Of a stretch of 64,000 nucleotides of DNA, positions 27,618 to 35,704 are shown one piece after another (position 1 is the first letter of the stretch; each line of letters starts with the position of its first letter). The position numbers were made by a program, and so were the translations under genes. Source of the DNA: Natrinema altunense (lineage in GTDB: Archaea > Halobacteriota > Halobacteria > Halobacteriales > Natrialbaceae); assembly GCF_000731985.1 (NCBI RefSeq), contig NZ_JNCS01000001.1:248001-312000 (forward strand). The letters are read 5' to 3'. Below the pieces are notes generated by a model. It did no database searches. It was not told where the DNA came from and saw only the letters and a program-made list of their open reading frames with translations.

Positions 27618-27926
27618 TTATGCTTCCTCCGCTTCGGCTTCTTCGTCCGCGCCGATCTTGTTGCGCTCGAGCATGTGGTCCTGCTCGACCTCGCGGGCGT
27701 AGTCGTCGGTCTCGTAGACCTTCGCCTGCCCGACGGTCTTGCGCATCCCGAACTTGGTGTCGAGTTTGCGGATGACGACCTCGTCGGCGTCCTTGTTCAG
27801 CTTCGCCGCGAGGCTGTCGCGGACCTGCAGACGGGAGGGCGTGGCGTCCTCGTGGACGAGTTCGAAGGTCACGTCCGTTCGATGCAACATGGGGTTCTCC
27901 GTTTCGGAGATGATGTCGACGTCCAT
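27618..27926 (-). CDS. rps24e: 30S ribosomal protein S24e
   Basis: 102-residue ribosomal protein with the family opening [23 protein letters not shown], the body [28 protein letters not shown] and [17 protein letters not shown], and an acidic C-terminal tail typical of halophiles. First gene of the S24e-S27ae pair; promoter elements lie 37 bases upstream. Confidence 0.95.
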   Translation of the reverse strand: MDVDIISETENPMLHRTDVTFELVHEDATPSRLQVRDSLAAKLNKDADEVVIRKLDTKFGMRKTVGQAKVYETDDYAREVEQDHMLERNKIGADEEAEAEEA

Positions 27927-27959
27927 GATATCACTCAGTTACCTTACTATCCCCGTGTA

Positions 27960-27980
27960 GCGCCTAAAAGGATTTCGAAG
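27960..27980 (-). promoter_or_regulatory. BRE/TATA promoter of the S24e-S27ae operon
   Basis: On the minus strand CGAAATCCTTTTAGG: a purine-rich BRE-like CGAAA followed by a TATA-like CTTTTAG at 27963-27970. Predicted start about 15 bases before the ATG at 27926. Confidence 0.55.
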
Positions 27981-28052
27981 CGGCCCACCCGCTTCGGGGC
28001 TGCGGGTATCGACGGGACCGGTCGGACGGTGGCGGTCGGCGGTCGATCCGGC

Positions 28053-29096
28053 TTACGAGAGGGCGACCAGTCCCCGTGGCGTTTGCGACTCGAGGCCGGC
28101 CGCCCAGTCGATGTCGATCGCGGTCCACGAGTCGCCGAAGTCGCGCGTGACGAAGAGGCCGCGGTTGGTCACGGCGTAGACGGTCTCCGGTCGGTCCGTC
28201 GTCGCGAACACCGCTCGGACGACGCCCTCGCCGGTCGGCAGCCCGCGGCCGTCGAGTCGCTCCCAGGCCCGTTCGCCCTCGCGCCGATAGACGTACGATT
28301 CCGCACGACTCGCCGTATGGGCCGTCGACGCGCCGCGCGCACTCGAGACGAGCACGCGGTCCGGATCGTCGGGAGCGGGGGCGACGCTCCAGCAATAGGT
28401 GTGCTCGAGCCCGTCCCATGGCTGTCGCCACGTCTCGCCGCCGTCGTCGCTCTCGGCGTAGCCGTCGCCGGCCGCGGCGTAGAGTCGCCCCTCACGGTCG
28501 GGGTGGGCGGCCAGACTGTGGTTGTCACGGCGCGCTCCCGGCGGCCGCTCGTGCCAGGTCTCGCCGCCGTCGGGCGTGTACGCGAACGCGCCCGCTTCGA
28601 TTCCGACGTACAGCCGGTCGGGGTCGAACGGGTCGACCGCGAGCCAGCGGACGTGGTGGGTGTCGGGCCGCGGCGGGAACGACCACTCACTCGCCGAGGG
28701 GAGGTCGGTCAGGCCCTCCAGACGGGTCCACGAGTCGCCGCCATCGCGCGACCGGTAGATTCGGCTGGGTTCGGTTCCGGCGTAGACGACCTGCGGATCG
28801 TGCGGACTGATCGTCACCGCCGTCACGCGATCGGGCTCGGTGTCGGCCGCCGGCGTCCGCGCGCCGGCCACAAACCGGGTCTCGAGGCGGTCGAACGTCT
28901 CGCCGCCGTCGGCGCTTCGAAACAGGCCGTCCGCGACAGTCCCGACGTAGTAGCGGGCCGGCCCGTTGCGGACCGCCGCGATGCACTCGAGATCGCGCCC
29001 CTCGAGTCTGGTCTCCGTCGTCCAGTCGTCGGGGTCGGTCACATCGCCTGTACAGACGAGCAGTCGGTCTCGGAACGCGACGGCTACCGTCGCCAT
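28053..29096 (-). CDS. BNR/sialidase-type beta-propeller protein
   Basis: 347-residue repeat protein with at least five Asp-box-like units (RSADGGETFDRLE, RSRDGGDSWTRLE, TPDGGETWHERP, SDDGGETWRQPW, TRDFGDSWTAI), each ending a blade of a beta-propeller similar to sialidase or photosynthesis-assembly (Ycf48-like) proteins. No signal peptide or membrane helix, so it seems cytoplasmic. The start at 29096 (MATVAVAF) puts the first blade at the N-terminus; an upstream extension is not convincing. Function unknown. Confidence 0.82.
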   Translation of the reverse strand: MATVAVAFRDRLLVCTGDVTDPDDWTTETRLEGRDLECIAAVRNGPARYYVGTVADGLFRSADGGETFDRLETRFVAGARTPAADTEPDRVTAVTISPHDPQVVYAGTEPSRIYRSRDGGDSWTRLEGLTDLPSASEWSFPPRPDTHHVRWLAVDPFDPDRLYVGIEAGAFAYTPDGGETWHERPPGARRDNHSLAAHPDREGRLYAAAGDGYAESDDGGETWRQPWDGLEHTYCWSVAPAPDDPDRVLVSSARGASTAHTASRAESYVYRREGERAWERLDGRGLPTGEGVVRAVFATTDRPETVYAVTNRGLFVTRDFGDSWTAIDIDWAAGLESQTPRGLVALS

Positions 29097-29208
29097 ATGG
29101 AACCCAACGAGGGCCACCCGGATACAACTCACCCCGGTATCTCGAGCCGATTCGGCGCGCTCACTCGCCGTGTGTTCGATCGCCCGGCCGCTGACCCGTG
29201 GGCGGCGC

Positions 29209-29928
29209 TCATCGGGACGGTCCGGTTGGCGGCCGGTCGCGTTCACGATCGATCTCGGATCGCGGGCGGTCACCGTCGACGAGCGTCGGCATGAGTCGGG
29301 CCTCGATCCGACGGAGGTGTTGGCCGACGGTCCCGGCGGAACACTCGAGTCGGGCGGCGACGTCCCCGTACGTCACCCGGCGGGGCTCCTCGTAGTACCC
29401 CTCCTCGACCGCGACGCGCAGGACCTCGCGCTGACGGTCCGTCAGGTCGGCGACGAGGCGTTGGGCGGACGGCTCGTAGTCGACCAGGCGCTCGATTTCG
29501 ACGTCGACGATCGCCCGCGTCTCTTCGATGACCCGCCGTAACGCGTCCCCGCGGCCGATCTCCGAGACGCGAAGGCTCCGGTTCCTCGCGCCGGTATACT
29601 CGAGGGGGTACTCCAACACCACCGCGTGTCGCTGATGGATCGTGAGGAGTTCCCGCGTGAGGTCGCTGGGCCGATAGTGCAACTGGAGCACCGTCGCCCC
29701 GGCGGCATCGGTGACGTGATAGTCGACGACGGTCGGTCCCGTCTCCTCGAGCGCGCTTCGGACGGCCGCTCGCTCCCCGCGGACCACCTGTTGGGCGACG
29801 ATCGTTCCGTCGTCAAGCGGATCGACGTTCCGAACGGATTCGAACGTGATGCCCCGCTCACGAAGGCGTTCCGCGCCCCGATCGAAGTACTCCCGTGGTG
29901 GTGTGATGACATACGTCACGCATCGCAT
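29209..29928 (-). CDS. Bat-type HTH transcription regulator
   Basis: 239-residue protein of the same family as the one at 22926. The N-terminal sensor-like domain (MRCVTYVITPPREYFDRG...HRPSDL-like stretch) is followed by HTH_10: LTDRQREVLRVAVEEGYYEEPRRVTYGDVAARLECSAGTVGQHLRRIEARLM. A short Arg/Asp-rich tail follows. The upstream bases contain the AT-rich ACAATAGTTTTTAG near 29950, a likely promoter. The target is unknown. Confidence 0.87.
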   Translation of the reverse strand: MRCVTYVITPPREYFDRGAERLRERGITFESVRNVDPLDDGTIVAQQVVRGERAAVRSALEETGPTVVDYHVTDAAGATVLQLHYRPSDLTRELLTIHQRHAVVLEYPLEYTGARNRSLRVSEIGRGDALRRVIEETRAIVDVEIERLVDYEPSAQRLVADLTDRQREVLRVAVEEGYYEEPRRVTYGDVAARLECSAGTVGQHLRRIEARLMPTLVDGDRPRSEIDRERDRPPTGPSR

Positions 29929-30132
29929 GCGACTGGCGTACCGGGCACTGACTAAAAACTATTGTGACCGTTCACTGATTAATTGAACAACGATATCTTG
30001 CGGTTCGAAGACGGGTCGCGCCGCGACCGGGGCGCTTCTCACTGGTCCCGCGAGGCGGTCGGTCGATAGCTGTCGGGTTCGGGCGGGTCCCCGTCGAGAC
30101 GGCGCGACAGCAGGGGCGTCCGGCGTGTCGGC

Positions 30133-31245
30133 TCACGTGTAATACGGCCAGTACAGCGCCCGTCCGGCCTTCACCAGCGGCCAGAGGGGGCTACAGCCGC
30201 GCTCCCAGACGAAAACCGGGACGGCCCGCCCGCCGAACCCCTCCTTGAATCTGAAGACGCCGTCCCCGAAGTCCGTGTTCGTGCTCCCGAAGTCGTAGGT
30301 CCCGTAGCCGTGATCGATCCCCCATCGGAAGACGTGATCGTAGAGCAGTTCCGAGGCGTGATCGTCGAAATACTCCCGCGGAACGGCGGCGAAGAAGCCG
30401 TGAATCGCGTCGCGTTCGTCGTCGAGCACCTCGAGCATTCCGCCCGCGTACTCGCCGTCGATCCGGAGCGTCAGCAGGAGGAGGCGGTCGTCCATCGCCT
30501 GCAACGCCTCGAAAAACGAGAGGGGGTACACGTCCCCGTCGACGCGATCCATGACGCGTTCGTAGGTCCGGTAGAACCGCCGGAGCGTCTCGCCCGTGAT
30601 CTCCTCCTCGACGACCTCGTGGTCGACGGTCCGGCCGTGTTCGATCCCCCGCCGTCGGGACCGACTCATGTCCGCGAGGAGAGCGTCGTGCCCCTTCGTG
30701 AGATCGAGCAGGAACCGACACTCCCGCCGGTAGGGGCGATAGCCCCGCGACTGGAGCGCGTCGTTGTACCGGAGATAGCTCGAATCCAGCCCTCGAATCT
30801 GGTGGACGATCGTCCGGCCGCGACAGAGGCTCGGGGCGGTGCCAATCACGCGCTCGAGGGCGTCGGCTGTATCCGTCGGGAGCAACGGCCCGCCGAAGCC
30901 CGGATACAGCGACGACAGGCGGGTAAACGGCGTCTTCTCGATTTCGACCACGAAGTTCGGCAGCCCGCCGATCGTGTTGCCGTCCTTGGTGACCTCGAGA
31001 TGGCGGGGCGTATAGCCGAGTCCCGTCTCGATCGCCTCGAGCCACTCGTAGCGGTGGAACACGCTGCCCCGACTCGAGCGCTCGACGATCCCGTTCCACT
31101 GCGCGCGCCCGATGTCGCGGATCGAGTCGACGACGGTCACCTCGAGATTCGACCCCTCGGTTCGCGCGGTGCGTCCGTGCTTCGCGAACAGCGACCCGAT
31201 GCGATGGAGTCTCGAGCGAGGGTTGCCGCCGGTCTTCTGTGCCAT
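30133..31245 (-). CDS. FemAB-like GNAT-fold acyltransferase
   Basis: 370-residue protein of the FemAB/Acetyltransf_6 group, which transfers aminoacyl or acyl groups in envelope and polysaccharide work. Two GNAT halves are visible: WNGIVERSSRGSVFHRYEWLEAIETGLGY in the first, and FYRTYERVMDRVDGDVYPLSFFEAL with GGMLEVLDDERDAIHGFFAAVPREYFDDHASELLYDHVFRWG in the second, ending YDFGSTNTDFGDGVFRFKEGFGGRAVPVFVWERG. Haloarchaea lack peptidoglycan, so a role in exopolysaccharide or S-layer modification is more likely; that is inference. Confidence 0.8.
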   Translation of the reverse strand: MAQKTGGNPRSRLHRIGSLFAKHGRTARTEGSNLEVTVVDSIRDIGRAQWNGIVERSSRGSVFHRYEWLEAIETGLGYTPRHLEVTKDGNTIGGLPNFVVEIEKTPFTRLSSLYPGFGGPLLPTDTADALERVIGTAPSLCRGRTIVHQIRGLDSSYLRYNDALQSRGYRPYRRECRFLLDLTKGHDALLADMSRSRRRGIEHGRTVDHEVVEEEITGETLRRFYRTYERVMDRVDGDVYPLSFFEALQAMDDRLLLLTLRIDGEYAGGMLEVLDDERDAIHGFFAAVPREYFDDHASELLYDHVFRWGIDHGYGTYDFGSTNTDFGDGVFRFKEGFGGRAVPVFVWERGCSPLWPLVKAGRALYWPYYT

Positions 31246-31439
31246 CGTCCGACGGAAACAGGGGCGGCCTATTTGGTACTCCGTCCATTCCCGCCCGAAC
31301 CGATGCCGGTAACGACCCGCAACCGATCGGGCGGCGGGAGCGACGAGCGGTAGCAGCCGGCTACTCGCGTGCCCGCGGCGGCGGACCCGATCGTCCCCGT
31401 CCCCGACCCCGGGCGAGCGGCAACGGTCGCCGACGGCGC

Positions 31440-31754
31440 TCAGTCGGAGCCCGCCGGCGGGTTCCGTGGCGGATCGTCGACGATCCGGATGGAGCCGTCG
31501 CCGTCGACGACGACGGTGTGACCCTCGTAGCTGAACGTCACGCGAATCGGGCGGTCGCCGTGATCGACGAGCGCCGTCAACGCCTCGACCGCCACGGCGT
31601 CGTAGAGCGGGTCGAGCTCGGTTTCGTCGACGCCGGTCATCGTCGCGATACCCCGGAGGATCGCCTCGACGGTCGTCTCGCTGGACTTCCGTTCCGTCAC
31701 GAACGGGGTTCCACCATCGGCTCCGTCGTCGTCGTGATTCTGGAAGTCAGTCAT
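31440..31754 (-). CDS. HalOD1 output-domain protein
   Basis: 104-residue haloarchaeal HalOD1 domain: VEAILRGIATMTGVDETELDPLYDAVAVEALTALVD, then VTFSYEGHTVVVDGDGSIRIVDD. HalOD1 occurs alone or as an output module of response regulators and is thought to act in signalling. The N-terminus is a short acidic tail. The start at 31754 (MTDFQNHD) fits the domain; a longer reading upstream to 31934 is Arg/Ala-rich and not supported. Confidence 0.85.
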   Translation of the reverse strand: MTDFQNHDDDGADGGTPFVTERKSSETTVEAILRGIATMTGVDETELDPLYDAVAVEALTALVDHGDRPIRVTFSYEGHTVVVDGDGSIRIVDDPPRNPPAGSD

Positions 31755-31930
31755 ACTGCCGTGTGAACGATACGTAGCGGCGACAATCAACGTTCTCCCA
31801 ATGTGTTTTGTGGGTGACTTTCCGGACGAACGACCCGACAGGTCCCGGACCGCTCGGCCCCGAACCCGTCGGGCCGCCTCGAGCCAGCAAGCCGACCCAG
31901 CCGCGCCTCCGAGCGCCGCGACGGCGGTCG

Positions 31931-32128
31931 TCACTCATCGGCCGTCCTCGAGAGCGCGTCGGGCCACACGCGGCAGCCACAGGGCGTCGCGTAGGCCTCC
32001 ATCGGCCCGTCGACCCTCGTCGCCACCATCGGCTCGCCACACCGCGGACAGGGCGGCAACACACCCTCGTCGTCCGCCGCCCGCTCGCTTGCCGGTCCAC
32101 CACCGCCGCTCGCAGCATCGTTCGTCAT
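31931..32128 (-). CDS. small zinc-ribbon protein
   Basis: 65 residues with CPRCGEPM and a C-terminal PCGCRVWP, two Cys pairs for a zinc ribbon (PCPRC...CGC). The N-terminal third is Gly/Ala/Asp-rich and disordered. Belongs to the large set of small CPxCG proteins of haloarchaea; function unknown. It is 176 bases from HalOD1 on the same strand. It marks the left edge of the accessory region. Confidence 0.65.
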   Translation of the reverse strand: MTNDAASGGGGPASERAADDEGVLPPCPRCGEPMVATRVDGPMEAYATPCGCRVWPDALSRTADE

Positions 32129-32208
32129 CGCACCCCCCGCTCGAGGCCGACGGCAGTCTCGACGCCAGCCACTGCAGGCGGTTCTAGTGAGCGATTCCGT
32201 TGTCGTGC

Positions 32209-32222
32209 GGGACGTTTATATC
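32209..32222 (+). promoter_or_regulatory. TATA-like element preceding a structured region
   Basis: TTTATATC at 32214-32221 within GGGACGTTTATATCCC. Archaeal spacing would place a transcription start near 32243, just before a hairpin-rich segment and not before any good coding start. Confidence 0.4.
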
Positions 32223-32243
32223 CCGGTAGAATGTACGCAATCA

Positions 32244-32350
32244 TTGCTTGCAAATCCCTGGGCGGGATTTGGAAGCTACGTCTCGGGTGTCCTACCACCC
32301 GGGGCTTTAATATACACCCCCTGCGGTTCGCGGAGCGTAGCTTCCGTTCT
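32244..32350 (+). ncRNA. candidate structured small RNA
   Basis: Three nested or adjacent helices can be drawn by eye: AAATCCC/GGGATTT (32252-32258 with 32264-32270); a ten-base closing stem GGAAGCTACG/CGTAGCTTCC (32271-32280 with 32336-32345); and, inside it, CGGGTG/CACCCG (32284-32289 with 32296-32301) and CTGCG/CGCGG around 32321-32333. The closing stem with two inner hairpins makes a three-way-junction shape. A TATA-like box lies about 30 bases before it. The DNA lacks a plausible protein. It could also be a palindromic mobile-element end. I do not recognise a known RNA family. Confidence 0.4.
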
Positions 32351-32469
32351 GATTTCCAACTGTTAGTTACTTATATCTATTGTTCGTCGGCGGAAGGGAT
32401 GGGGGCGGCTTCGTCATCCGGTCGTACAGATATCACTGCGGTTTTATTACCCGTCGGCAACTATGACCT

Positions 32470-33039
32470 ATGGACCGCGAGCGGTTATTTCGATCCCTTA
32501 CAGCCGCACTGAGTCTGACCGGACTCTCTCTGGCAGTCCTGGGACTCCTCCTCGAGACCCCCGTTGGAGTTTCGCTTGGCGCACTCGCTGCGGTCGCTGG
32601 CGGCGTCTTCTACGGCCTAGAACAACACCCGACTACGCTCGAGTTCAACCGAGGAGAACTGCGCTTCAGTACCATACTCATCCAACTCGGTACTATGGGT
32701 GCGTTATTTCTCTTCATCTCGTATCTAGTAACGTCGATTACGACTGTAAAACCGTCCGGGCTCGTCGTCTTTCCCTCTTCGACGCTGCTCGCAACGAGCG
32801 GCGCCTTGCTTGGCGGTGTTCTTGGTGGAATTCACGTCCCACTGCTTCGATTCGGGTACCATTCACGGCCCATTGAACGGATCGCTCACGCACTCCCCTT
32901 TGGCATCTTTGCCGGACTCGTTATCACTTTCCCTACTACTCGTCTCCCGTATGCGCTCTCATATTTGATTTGTATTACCGTTTCCATTGCATATCGGGAT
33001 TCGAACCAGAATTGTCAACCCGACACGGATCGGGGTTGA
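32470..33039 (+). CDS. multi-pass membrane protein, unknown
   Basis: 189 residues with about six hydrophobic helices in pairs (AALSLTGLSLAVLGLLL, GVSLGALAAVAGGVFYG, ILIQLGTMGALFLFISYLVTSI, LLATSGALLGGVLGGIHVPLL, ALPFGIFAGLVITF, YALSYLICITVSIAY) and a short polar tail. Lower GC and less acidic than neighbours. Not recognised. The TATA-like GTTTTATT sits 27 bases upstream, arguing for leaderless translation from 32470; an ATG at 32463 is out of frame. Confidence 0.65.
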   Translation: MDRERLFRSLTAALSLTGLSLAVLGLLLETPVGVSLGALAAVAGGVFYGLEQHPTTLEFNRGELRFSTILIQLGTMGALFLFISYLVTSITTVKPSGLVVFPSSTLLATSGALLGGVLGGIHVPLLRFGYHSRPIERIAHALPFGIFAGLVITFPTTRLPYALSYLICITVSIAYRDSNQNCQPDTDRG

Positions 33040-33078
33040 CGAGACCGCCGTCACGATCACATCGATACCGCTCGAGGT

Positions 33079-33159
33079 TCCGACTCGAGACACGCTGCTT
33101 GAATTTTGTGCTGTGTTTAGATCACGACTACTGGGAAGATCGGCTTCACGGACACACGG
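33079..33159. repeat. 81-bp direct repeat, copy 1 (orphan promoter block)
   Basis: Matches 34372-34452 at 70 of 81 positions by hand alignment without gaps. In copy 2 the block lies directly 5' of a minus-strand gene and contains its A-rich promoter; here no gene follows on that strand. Substitutions are not concentrated at third codon positions in any frame, so it is not coding. Confidence 0.7.
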
Positions 33160-33234
33160 TGTTCGACTCTCATCGACTTTTCAGACTATTACCAAAGCCA
33201 GAATTTTTACCTGGAGCAAGTGAATGCTCCCGGT

Positions 33235-33576
33235 ATGGCGGTCGGATTACTGTTTGGGGGGTTCTGGCTTGGGCTTGGTATACTGATGTGGTGGTGGCCT
33301 GCCGCCATTTTCGTAGCCTTCGATAACGACGACGTTACCCCTGGTGCACGGGCATTTGCGATAGGCGCCATGTTCTTCGGCATCCTATTACTTGCGATGG
33401 ACATTCCATCCCTCACCATAGACTACAGCATGCCAGCAACAGTCTCTCTCGTCGGCATGCTCTTGCTAGTAAAGCCAGTCAACATCCTCGGGGTCAACGC
33501 GGACGGCAGGATAGCGCCACAACGTGCTGGTGTTGCGCTTCTTGTGGGTGGTGTCGTGATTGCTGTTCTCACCTAA
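33235..33576 (+). CDS. small membrane protein, unknown
   Basis: 113 residues with about four hydrophobic helices (VGLLFGGFWLGLGILMWWW, FAIGAMFFGILLLAMDI, TVSLVGMLLLVKPVNIL, AGVALLVGGVVIAVL). Not recognised. The ATG at 33235 is preferred to an in-frame GTG at 33220 because a TATA-like GAATTTTTA at 33200-33208 lies 27-30 bases before 33235 as in leaderless genes. It lies between copy 1 of the promoter block and the decayed paralogue, so it may have been inserted into the duplicated unit. Confidence 0.6.
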   Translation: MAVGLLFGGFWLGLGILMWWWPAAIFVAFDNDDVTPGARAFAIGAMFFGILLLAMDIPSLTIDYSMPATVSLVGMLLLVKPVNILGVNADGRIAPQRAGVALLVGGVVIAVLT

Positions 33577-33713
33577 ACGAGCTACTGCCGCGTGCTGCAG
33601 ACACCCTCTATAGTCAGCCCGTCCTCCTCACGCTATCAGTAGTTGCGGGTTTCAATAGAGGCGAATAGTCGTGCTGATGAGCGTACGGTGCCACCGATTT
33701 GCTAGCCATCCAT

Positions 33714-34026
33714 CACAGCGACCGCGTTCGATCTCCGCTCTGAGGACGCCACTCGATCACGTGCCATCGCGGTCGAGTCGCTCATCGCGAGTATACGCCC
33801 CGTGATAGACAAGCATATCGACGCCCATCAGCCTCAGCGAACGCCCGCTAATGGCGACGACCACGACGAACAGAAGCCACGTCCCGCTTTCGACGAACGC
33901 CAGCGGAAGCGAGAGCCCGAACAACACGTTTTCGAGACGACCCCCGAGAACGGCGATCCCAGGCAGTGGGACTGAAAAAAACAACAATACGGGCGCACCG
34001 TTCCGACGATTGAGACGTTCGGATAT
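33714..34026 (-). pseudogene. decayed, internally deleted paralogue of the gene at 34620-35012
   Basis: The C-terminal half (GLSLPLAFVESGTWLLFVVVVAI...LMGVDMLVYHGAYTR.ERLDRDGT) nearly matches the gene at 34620. The N-terminal part keeps ERLNRR, but the initiator ATG corresponds to ATA at 34024-34026, and about 45-55 residues in the middle are missing (AVLGGRLENVLFG joins two distant parts of the full copy). Similarity continues past the stop to about 33714. The frame is open but no good start is left, so it should be read as a pseudogene. Confidence 0.75.
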
Positions 34027-34072
34027 GGCGCCGTCGCACTCACGAACGGACCGTGCAAAACGCACGCCTCCC

Positions 34073-34366
34073 CTACACGAGTCCGCGTTCTCGCAACGGT
34101 TCGCGAAGAAACCGATGATAAAACGCAACGTACGGCAGCAGAATCACAGTCGTGAGCAGTATCAACAGGAGCAGCCTGCCGTATCCCGATTCGATCGCCC
34201 CCGCCCCGTACGCCGGCACAAGCGGAACAAGTCCAATGGAATTCAAGAACTCGTTCAGAAACAGCCGAAACACGGCCCACAACGCCGCGAACAGGGTAAT
34301 TCCCGGCACGAAGAGCGTAATGAAAAACTCGTTGATTATCGTCCCCGGATCGTCTGCATCGTACAT
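34073..34366 (-). CDS. small membrane protein, unknown
   Basis: 97 residues: a polar start MYDADDPGTIINEFF, then helices FITLFVPGITLFAALWAVFRLFL, SIGLVPLVPAYGAGAI and LLLLILLTTVILLPYVAFYH, ending in a basic FLREPLRERGLV tail. Not recognised. The promoter-like A-rich AAAAAATTCAAG is at 34393-34404, about 30 bases upstream, inside copy 2 of the 81-bp repeat. Confidence 0.6.
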   Translation of the reverse strand: MYDADDPGTIINEFFITLFVPGITLFAALWAVFRLFLNEFLNSIGLVPLVPAYGAGAIESGYGRLLLLILLTTVILLPYVAFYHRFLREPLRERGLV

Positions 34367-34371
34367 AGCAC

Positions 34372-34452
34372 TCCGACTTGAGACAATCTTCTTGAATTTT
34401 TTGCTGTGTTTAGCTCGCGACTACCGGGAAGATCAATTTCACGGACACACGG
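34372..34452. repeat. 81-bp direct repeat, copy 2 (promoter of the 34366 gene)
   Basis: Partner of 33079-33159, 86 percent identical by hand count. It starts five bases before the start codon of the minus-strand gene and includes its likely TATA element, so it is the functional copy. Confidence 0.7.
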
Positions 34453-34619
34453 CGTCCGCCTCCGTCTCCGTTCTCGGATGCGCCGTCAGTCCGTGCCCGC
34501 TCGAGATTGCGGTTCGACGAGGCGAGTCAGCACTCTATTTCAAATGACGAACGTTCACTAACAGGTGGCGCACGATCACAGTGACCGCGTTCCCCCTCCG
34601 GTCGGGGCATGCCACTCGA

Positions 34620-35012
34620 TCACGTGCCGTCGCGGTCGAGTCGCTCATTGCGGGTGTACTTCCCGTGATAGACGAGCATATCGACGCCCATCAGCCCCAG
34701 CGAAAGCCCGCCAATGGCGACTCCCACGACAAACAAACGCCCAGTCCCACTTTCGGCGAACCCCAGCGGGAGCGATAGCCCGAGGAAGATGTTTCCGAGA
34801 CCACCCCACCGGTACCACGCCCAGCGGGCAGTCAGTCGGGTGTCGGCTGCCGCGATAATGTCGCAGACGCCGGCCACTCCCATCAGCGTCACCTGCACGA
34901 GCAACACCGGCGTCTCGAGGAGACCGTCCCCGAGGACGACGATCGCACCGGCGACGAGGACCAGAAAGACACCAACAACGGCACTGATCCGACGGTTGAG
35001 ACGTTCGTTCAT
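34620..35012 (-). CDS. four-helix membrane protein, intact paralogue
   Basis: 130 residues. Helices: ISAVVGVFLVLVAGAIVVLGDGLL, TPVLLVQVTLMGVAGVCDIIAA, WGGLGNIFLGLSLPLGFA and GRLFVVGVAIGGLSLGLMGVDMLVYH, then a charged GKYTRNERLDRDGT end. Family not recognised. The pseudogene at 33714-34026 is its degenerate copy, both oriented alike, showing a tandem duplication of about 860 bp spacing. The upstream segment carries TATA-like stretches near 35055 and 35085. Confidence 0.65.
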   Translation of the reverse strand: MNERLNRRISAVVGVFLVLVAGAIVVLGDGLLETPVLLVQVTLMGVAGVCDIIAAADTRLTARWAWYRWGGLGNIFLGLSLPLGFAESGTGRLFVVGVAIGGLSLGLMGVDMLVYHGKYTRNERLDRDGT

Positions 35013-35422
35013 CGATCTTCCGCCAGTGAACGACCGATTCGATCTAGCGTCTTCGATTCCATATACCTCCCCGTTTTTCCTCCTACTAAGTACCTATCAA
35101 TCATGTGTGTCACAGCGACACGCTCGCGTCGCGAACCCGCTCGCCGCTCCCGACCCACGACTCGCATCCCCGTCGATCACGGCCTCCAGTTCGTTGTCAC
35201 TCAACTACACGCACTTCCCCCTTGCTTAGAGTCCTATCGCTGTCCTCGACCCGCAGATGTAGCCCAATGAACTACGAAAATGAGGTATCAGTGCGGGAAT
35301 CGGCCCCGGTCACGGGGAGAAGTGGCCACGAAGAGTGAGTTCGCGGATACAATTCTCACGATAACTGCATGCGAGTGTGTTGGAGAACAAAGGTTTATCT
35401 CCGAAATTCTTCCAGTGATAGT
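35013..35422. other. gene-poor spacer in accessory island
   Basis: 410 bases with no convincing gene. The left part should hold the promoter of the minus-strand gene at 34620-35012. A 23-codon open frame (35267-35338) starts with MNYENEVSVRES; it is too short to support. The TATA-like GGTTTATC at 35392-35399 belongs to the next gene. Confidence 0.5.
35386..35400 (+). promoter_or_regulatory. BRE/TATA promoter of the 35423 gene
   Basis: ACAAAGGTTTATC with TATA core TTTATC at 35394-35399, 27 bases before the ATG at 35423. Good leaderless spacing. Confidence 0.55.
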
Positions 35423-35623
35423 ATGGAGGAAACACTTAGATCCCTCTACCAGCGCAACGAAGTGTTCTGGTTGGGATTGTCTGCAGTCGTTCTTGGGATA
35501 GTGATTCCCGGTACCCTCGCATTCGGAGGAATCAACCTCTCAGAACTGTTCGTTGTTACTGGAGGGGGACTTCTGATTACGAGTGTTTTTGTTGGTATCT
35601 ACAGACTCCTCACACCGACGTAA
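35423..35623 (+). CDS. 66-residue membrane protein
   Basis: Begins MEETLRSLYQRNEVFW and has two hydrophobic helices (LGLSAVVLGIVIPGTLAFGG and LFVVTGGGLLITSVFVGIYRLL). Not recognised. The start at 35423 is favoured over an in-frame ATG at 35369 because a TATA box lies 27 bases upstream of it. AT-richer than core genes, like the rest of the island. Confidence 0.6.
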   Translation: MEETLRSLYQRNEVFWLGLSAVVLGIVIPGTLAFGGINLSELFVVTGGGLLITSVFVGIYRLLTPT

Positions 35624-35704
35624 CTGTCGGAGCAGTCAACAACAGTGAGAGCGATACGGAGAGACGCTGTATTTACCACTGATTCACGATTTTCCGTCCG
35701 ACTC

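Larger units (their letters stand above)
32129..32469. other. gene-free left border of accessory island
   Basis: 341 bases between the zinc-ribbon gene and the next membrane protein. GC falls visibly after about 32180. It holds the candidate structured RNA (32244-32350) and, at 32441-32448, the TATA-like GTTTTATT of the next gene, 27 bases before its ATG. Confidence 0.6.

Noticed and set aside
32260-32275. Possible att copy of the tRNA-Ala tail (CGGGATTTG)
   Set aside because: Only nine bases are shared with the tRNA T arm, not enough to call an attachment site.
33000-33020. GGGATTCGAACC string resembling a tRNA T arm
   Set aside because: It is inside the coding end of the membrane protein at 32470 and no acceptor or anticodon stems accompany it.
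35267-35338. 23-codon ORF MNYENEVSVRES
   Set aside because: Too short, without promoter spacing or family; not supported.
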